Assembly: GCA_014729945.1 (NCBI GenBank)
Contig: WJJC01000131.1
Span: 1 to 6,961, forward strand
Length of the DNA: 6,961 nt
From: Candidatus Bathyarchaeota archaeon
Lineage (GTDB): Archaea; Thermoproteota; Bathyarchaeia; TCS64
Direction: 5' to 3'
In this document: positions 3,777 through 6,961 of the stretch, piece after piece
Layout of the letters: each line of letters starts with the position of its first letter
Numbering within the stretch: the stretch's first letter is position 1
Program-made: the position numbers and the translations under genes
The notes under the pieces: generated by a model
Told to the model about the DNA's origin: nothing
What the model saw: only the letters and a program-made list of their open reading frames with translations
The model's database searches: none

Positions 3777-6119
3777 TTACAGCTGCTTAATGTTTTTTCG
3801 AAGGTAAACTATAAAGATGAAAGCTAGGAATAAACTGTTTAAGGGGAACCCGGGTATACCTGAGTCTTCTTCATCATTCTCCTCTACAGTTGTTTTAGGT
3901 TGCGCTATCGACGAGGAGTGCCCCTGGTCACTTAATGATCCTTCTCCGATATCATTCAAGGCGCTTATTTGATAGTAATATATTTGACCATCCTCGACGT
4001 CTGTGTCATTGTAGGTAATCAAGTTACCCGTATCAGTTAGATGATTCAAGTTGTCAGGGCTCTTTCCTCTGTATATTCTATAACCTATGATGGATGAACC
4101 TCCGTCTCTGCGGGGTTGGCTCCAAGTTAATAAGATATATCCGGTTTCTCCCATTGCATACAGGTTTTGTGGAGCAGAAGGAACCGTAAAATATTTTGAT
4201 GCTTCCTTATCTGCCTGTATTAGTAATTCATTGACAAAAGATGTATTTCCCCTAGATATAGCAACGTTTTGAATATGTGTCTTATTACCGGTGACTGAGT
4301 GCGAGTCTAGCCCCGTAGTATCCTGATATTCTTGGAATTCAGCCATTGTGTACTTGTGTTTATCATTAGGATAGACCACCATAAACCCTGAAGATTGATA
4401 GTAATAGTTGTTATCCATCTCAAAGTTCTCTAGGTTTACCCATGCGTCTCTGCGTTGTCCATTCACCCAGTATTCATCCAAGAAGAAGAAAGAACTGTTC
4501 GCGGCTTGATACAGGACATTGTCTTTAATATATATGCCATCGGCTCTAGCCTGAGATGATTTCATGTTTATATGGTAGCCGTTAAGATCTGGTCTTTGCT
4601 CATGTCCCCAACCAAATCCAGCTCCTATACAGGTATTGTTTATAAAACGGACATCTTTCATGAGTGAATCATGAGGCCGATCCCATAACTCAAAAGAGTA
4701 TTCAGAGTTCCATATGATATTGTTTTGATATGATAAATTTGACTGAGTATTGGTTTTATCCCCCTGATTTGATAGTGCTGCGTCATAGATTTCCCCTATC
4801 CTGCATCCCTCAACTGTAGAGTTCCACGTGTTTTCCCAGAAGGTTACGCCGTTTCCCATTCTTACTGTGTCATCTGTTTCCTGGTAAGTTCCTCCACAGT
4901 ATGTGATGTCGCAATTCTTGAGTATAGTACCGCCAACGTCTTGAACCCATACCCCATCTGCACCTCCATAACGTAGATCCAGGTTATCAACAGTTACGTA
5001 GTTGCCGTGGATCGAAATAATAGGGCCTGCATGCACAGGAGAGTCAATAGTAGACACACCCAGAGTGCACTCTATGTTTTCATAATATTCACCGGGGTTG
5101 ATTGATGAATATATCTTCACCCGACCATTACTGGGATCATACCAGAACTCTCCTTGCTTGTTGAGATCCATCTCCGAGTTTTCTTTTACTCCAACAGATT
5201 CTTCATTGTTAAAAATTAGGGACCCAACATCTGAGGCTAAGGGTATTTTGTTGCATTTCTGGAAGCTAAACGTGTCAAGGTAAAATGTTGATTCATCAGG
5301 CATATTTCCCAGGTATATGTTGACCTCGCCATCGCTTGCAGTTTCGTCGACGTAATAATACGAGTTATAGGTTTCCCAGTCTGTGGTGATTGGTAGATTA
5401 TTCCTTGATCTCTCCGAATAATAGGGTCTGCCTGTATCAGTTTTCAGTAAATTAGGTGTATATAATGTGAAGCTTGCCGAGGCTTTCGCTCGGAAGGATA
5501 GGATATACCACTCATTTTCTGATATATGGAACCCGGTTGTCTTCAAGGATATACGAGAGTCTGGACTACTATCCGCGTTTTGTATGCACTCGATTCTTAA
5601 TCCCGCAGGTGAACTATCGTAAACCATTGTATCATGATATGAGTCCGCGTTAGCATTTCCATTTACTATAAAGTCCCAATAAGCAAGGTTCTCGTTAAAA
5701 CTTGGGTTCTGTAATAGTTCATATCCATCCCCTGGGTCAACAGTAACCCATCGGTTGTCATCTTCCTTTCTCCAATTATTTACACGGCTTCTCTCGGTGG
5801 ATCCTAGGATTAACGGTTTATCTCCGGACCCGTAATCACTAAAGGTAATCGGGGATGTCTCGTTTCCATTACTCTGTATAATTAAATGGTTTCTCCAGGT
5901 TTCGCCTCTTTTAAAGAGGATAAGGTCTCCGGGCTGGAATCCCATGTCATTTATCTTGGAGATGGTTTTCCACGCGTTTTCGGCTGCGAACCCCGAGTTT
6001 GTATCATCTCCATTGGTTGAATCAACATAATAAGTAGCTGCGTCCACAGGTGCGAAAAAAGTTGCACTGAAGGTGATTAACACTAGTGAGAAGATTACCA
6101 GTTTTGATAAGCTATACAT
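3777..6119 (-). CDS. Secreted, anchored parallel beta-helix surface protein with carbohydrate-binding-like, FN3 and IPGFP-type tail
   Basis: This 780-residue protein starts with a signal peptide (hydrophobic 7-22, likely cut after VDA at 27). Residues 28-128 (TYYVDSTNGDDTNSGF, PGDLILFKRGETW) are the N-terminal cap typical of right-handed parallel beta-helix proteins. Residues about 132-289 (LLQNPSFNENLAYWDF through STFYLDTFSFQKC) resemble a jelly-roll carbohydrate-binding domain of CBM4/9 type, apparently inserted. The fold resumes at about 295-345 (SLIFNN, GEFWYDPSNGRVKIYS), and helix coils follow at about 360-560 with repeated N-N-x-I/C turns. An FN3 domain covers about 646-738 (PSAPQNLYAMG, LTWSQPRRDGGSSIIGYRIYRG). 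An acidic linker leads to IPGFP (755-759), one hydrophobic helix and a basic end. At least seven N-glycosylation sequons are present. A role in binding or cleaving surface or environmental polysaccharide is inferred; no catalytic residues were identified. The gene is apparently monocistronic, with no ribosome site. Confidence 0.87.
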   Translation of the reverse strand: MYSLSKLVIFSLVLITFSATFFAPVDAATYYVDSTNGDDTNSGFAAENAWKTISKINDMGFQPGDLILFKRGETWRNHLIIQSNGNETSPITFSDYGSGDKPLILGSTERSRVNNWRKEDDNRWVTVDPGDGYELLQNPSFNENLAYWDFIVNGNANADSYHDTMVYDSSPAGLRIECIQNADSSPDSRISLKTTGFHISENEWYILSFRAKASASFTLYTPNLLKTDTGRPYYSERSRNNLPITTDWETYNSYYYVDETASDGEVNIYLGNMPDESTFYLDTFSFQKCNKIPLASDVGSLIFNNEESVGVKENSEMDLNKQGEFWYDPSNGRVKIYSSINPGEYYENIECTLGVSTIDSPVHAGPIISIHGNYVTVDNLDLRYGGADGVWVQDVGGTILKNCDITYCGGTYQETDDTVRMGNGVTFWENTWNSTVEGCRIGEIYDAALSNQGDKTNTQSNLSYQNNIIWNSEYSFELWDRPHDSLMKDVRFINNTCIGAGFGWGHEQRPDLNGYHINMKSSQARADGIYIKDNVLYQAANSSFFFLDEYWVNGQRRDAWVNLENFEMDNNYYYQSSGFMVVYPNDKHKYTMAEFQEYQDTTGLDSHSVTGNKTHIQNVAISRGNTSFVNELLIQADKEASKYFTVPSAPQNLYAMGETGYILLTWSQPRRDGGSSIIGYRIYRGKSPDNLNHLTDTGNLITYNDTDVEDGQIYYYQISALNDIGEGSLSDQGHSSSIAQPKTTVEENDEEDSGIPGFPLNSLFLAFIFIVYLRKNIKQL

Positions 6120-6140
6120 AATTAATCGAATCTAAATTAA

Positions 6141-6152
6141 GTTATTATTTCA
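6141..6152 (-). promoter_or_regulatory. TATA-like element upstream of the beta-helix gene
   Basis: Read on the minus strand, TGAAATAATAAC lies about 22-33 bases before the ATG at 6119. That is the spacing expected for a TATA box of a leaderless or nearly leaderless transcript. The absence of any Shine-Dalgarno sequence before this ATG agrees with that. The element itself is a loose match in A+T-rich DNA. Confidence 0.35.
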
Positions 6153-6220
6153 AGTACTAAAAAGAACTTTCCTAAAGATAATTAGATGATCATTATTTCA
6201 ACGGACATCCGGAAAAGTAG

Positions 6221-6289
6221 AATATGTTTCATACTGGAGGAAACTAAATATTAAAACCATGCTTGGAACCAGGGTTTCAATATGTTTCA
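6221..6289 (+). repeat. Direct repeat AATATGTTTCA (two copies)
   Basis: The 11-mer AATATGTTTCA occurs at 6221-6231 and again at 6279-6289 between the divergent beta-helix and DUF5667-like genes. A ten-base copy in the opposite orientation (GAAACATATT, 6797-6806) lies just after the DUF5667-like gene. This could be a regulator site or chance similarity in A+T-rich spacer DNA. Confidence 0.35.
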
Positions 6290-6296
6290 AGGGGTT

Positions 6297-6305
6297 CTTA
6301 ATTAT
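6297..6305 (+). promoter_or_regulatory. TATA-like element upstream of the DUF5667-like gene
   Basis: CTTAATTAT ends 30 bases before the ATG at 6336, which would place the transcription start at about 6326-6331 and give a leader of only a few bases. No ribosome site precedes the ATG, consistent with a leaderless-type message. AAATATTAAAA at 6247-6257 is an alternative. Confidence 0.35.
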
Positions 6306-6335
6306 CCTGCATAGACATACAAGTATCGAAGATAA

Positions 6336-6770
6336 ATGAAGCATAAAACAAAATTGAGGACACTACTTGGAGCATTAATGATTTTTTCAATGATGATGAA
6401 CCAAGTCTACGCAGTTCCAGATGAGTTTCAGCTACCATCAGCAAGCTGGACCCCTGAACATCCCCTGTATGGCTTTGAGCGATTCCTGGAGGAACGTATA
6501 GAAGTTCCTTTATCAAGGATTAGAGGCGGCAAAGAGGGAGAGGCCGAAAAAAGGCTACAGCTAGCCGAGGAAAGGTTGGCCGAGATGGAGCAAGTGGCCA
6601 ATGGCACACGCGTTGAAGACCTAGAGGAATTCAAGGGCCAACTTGATGCTCTCGATGATGAGATAGAAGAACTAGATGAGCCACAGAGTGAATCCGAGCA
6701 TTGTAGAGAAGACCGTGACGATGATAGCCAAGAGCTACCGGAAGACGATGATGAAGATTCAACCGACTAA
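6336..6770 (+). CDS. Secreted DUF5667-like protein with acidic C-terminal tail
   Basis: The 144-residue product begins with a signal peptide (MKHKTKLRTLLGALMIFSMM, likely cleaved after VYA at residue 26). Next is the motif WTPEHPLYGFERFLEE (38-53), resembling the PxxPLYxxKR start of DUF5667 proteins, which are exported helical proteins of unknown function common in archaea and actinobacteria. The helical part (about 65-112, EAEKRLQLAEERLAEMEQ and following) is rich in E, K, L and A with coiled-coil-like spacing. Residues about 108-144 are dominated by Asp and Glu, including DRDDD and EDDDEDSTD, and contain a single Cys123. The mature protein is therefore highly acidic and may bind cations or a basic surface partner, which is inference. 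The start is chosen because the signal peptide begins immediately. The gene diverges from the beta-helix gene and has T-rich DNA after its stop. No enzymatic function is suggested. Confidence 0.75.
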   Translation: MKHKTKLRTLLGALMIFSMMMNQVYAVPDEFQLPSASWTPEHPLYGFERFLEERIEVPLSRIRGGKEGEAEKRLQLAEERLAEMEQVANGTRVEDLEEFKGQLDALDDEIEELDEPQSESEHCREDRDDDSQELPEDDDEDSTD

Positions 6771-6792
6771 TCTTTTCTAATTACCTATTTTT
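6771..6792 (+). terminator. T-rich terminator after the DUF5667-like gene
   Basis: TCTTTTCTAATT then ACCTATTTTT follows the stop codon directly, giving runs of four and five T without a stem. This is compatible with archaeal oligo-T termination. The convergent edge gene ends 58 bases further on. Confidence 0.45.
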
Positions 6793-6813
6793 CACAGAAA
6801 CATATTGATAATT

Positions 6814-6851
6814 AAAAAAAAGGAGAGATTACCTGTGATGATAATCAGGTA
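6814..6851 (-). terminator. Terminator of the edge gene: short stem plus T8 on the minus strand
   Basis: On the minus strand TACCTG (6851-6846) can pair with CAGGTA (6835-6830), a 6-bp stem with a 10-base loop spanning the end of the coding sequence. Eight bases later comes a run of eight T (6821-6814). The T-run alone is a good archaeal terminator; the stem may be incidental. Confidence 0.5.
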
Positions 6852-6961
6852 GACAATAAGCGCATCCATCATATCCATCAGCAAAAGATTCCTCAAGATC
6901 ACAGTAAAAGACTCTATTACGGTAGGCGATTCTATGAGCCCATTCACAGTCACGTGTATGA
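6829..6961 (-). CDS. Protein ending in an Ada-like zinc-binding module; 5' part outside the window
   Basis: A minus-strand frame enters from the right edge and stops at TAA (6831-6829), giving 43 visible C-terminal residues: HTRDCEWAHRIAYRNRVFYC, then DLEESFADGYDGCAYCLPDY, then HHR. It matches the module whose general form is H/C-x3-C-x-W-A-x-x-I ... R-V-x-F ... E-E-x-x-x-x-G-Y-x-x-C-x-x-C-x-P. This is the zinc-binding fold named after the N-terminal domain of the Ada repair protein (C-x3-C ... C-x2-C). Here the first ligand is His and the last three are Cys5, Cys33 and Cys36 of the visible part. Such modules often occur at the C-terminus of nucleases, secreted proteins or small stand-alone proteins, so the overall function is open. 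The clear family pattern, the stop, and a T8 tract just downstream support a real gene. It converges with the DUF5667-like gene. Confidence 0.75.
   Translation of the reverse strand, partial: HTRDCEWAHRIAYRNRVFYCDLEESFADGYDGCAYCLPDYHHR

Noticed and set aside
3777..6119. Reading the beta-helix protein as a confirmed polysaccharide lyase or glycoside hydrolase
   Set aside because: The fold is shared by many catalytic and non-catalytic proteins, and no catalytic residue set could be identified by eye.
6236..6240. GGAGG Shine-Dalgarno-like motif between the divergent genes
   Set aside because: No usable start codon lies at the right distance; the nearest ATG (6259) is 18 bases away and leads only to a 26-codon frame.
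6298..6634. Two minus-strand open frames (72 and 68 codons) opposite the DUF5667-like gene
   Set aside because: They are antisense to a gene with a signal peptide and a recognisable domain; they show low-complexity Ser/Leu-rich translations typical of shadows.
1..6961. CRISPR array, transposase, toxin-antitoxin pair or known defence operon
   Set aside because: No regularly spaced repeats, terminal inverted repeats, integrase or nuclease genes were seen; every sizeable coding region is accounted for by ordinary transport, regulatory or surface functions.

Overview
The window comes from an archaeon of moderate G+C with A+T-rich intergenic DNA. This rests on the 3' part of an archaellin gene, a secreted protein ending in an IPGFP-type (PGF-like) C-terminal anchor, an archaeal DUF5667-like protein, TATA-like elements at gene starts, oligo-T tracts after stop codons, and several genes without a Shine-Dalgarno sequence. 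The lineage cannot be resolved by reading alone; a euryarchaeal or related group is likely.

Left part (1-2500): the end of an archaellin gene runs in from outside the window. After an A+T-rich spacer with a TATA-like element comes a two-gene operon on the + strand. It encodes a ten-helix COG0701/ArsP/SO_0444-type metal or metalloid permease and, 3 bp later, a 77-residue CxxC thioredoxin-fold protein (redox-active disulfide protein 2 type). A convergent ArsR-family repressor with a Cys-x-Cys sensor motif ends 2 bp from it. Together they look like a self-regulated thiophilic metal or metalloid efflux cassette: sensor, redox/thiol helper and exporter. The TATA-like elements of the operon and of arsR share the same A+T palindrome.

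Middle (2461-3751): a 397-base gap without a convincing gene holds two weak, overlapping small ORFs, a perfect 8-bp inverted repeat and a hairpin just before the next start. A DMT/EamA-type ten-helix transporter follows.

Right part (3777-6961): a convergent gene encodes a 780-residue secreted, probably glycosylated and membrane-anchored surface protein. It has a parallel beta-helix with an apparent jelly-roll carbohydrate-binding insertion, a fibronectin type III domain and an IPGFP tail. Next is a secreted 144-residue DUF5667-like protein with a very acidic C-terminus. At the right edge, on the minus strand, is the 3' end of a gene whose product ends in an Ada-like zinc-binding module (H-x3-C ... 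C-x2-C).

No CRISPR array, rRNA, tRNA, insertion sequence or complete defence system was recognised. The most unusual items are the domain architecture of the beta-helix protein, the edge zinc module, and the regulatory-looking repeats around the ArsR cassette and the 2461-2857 gap.
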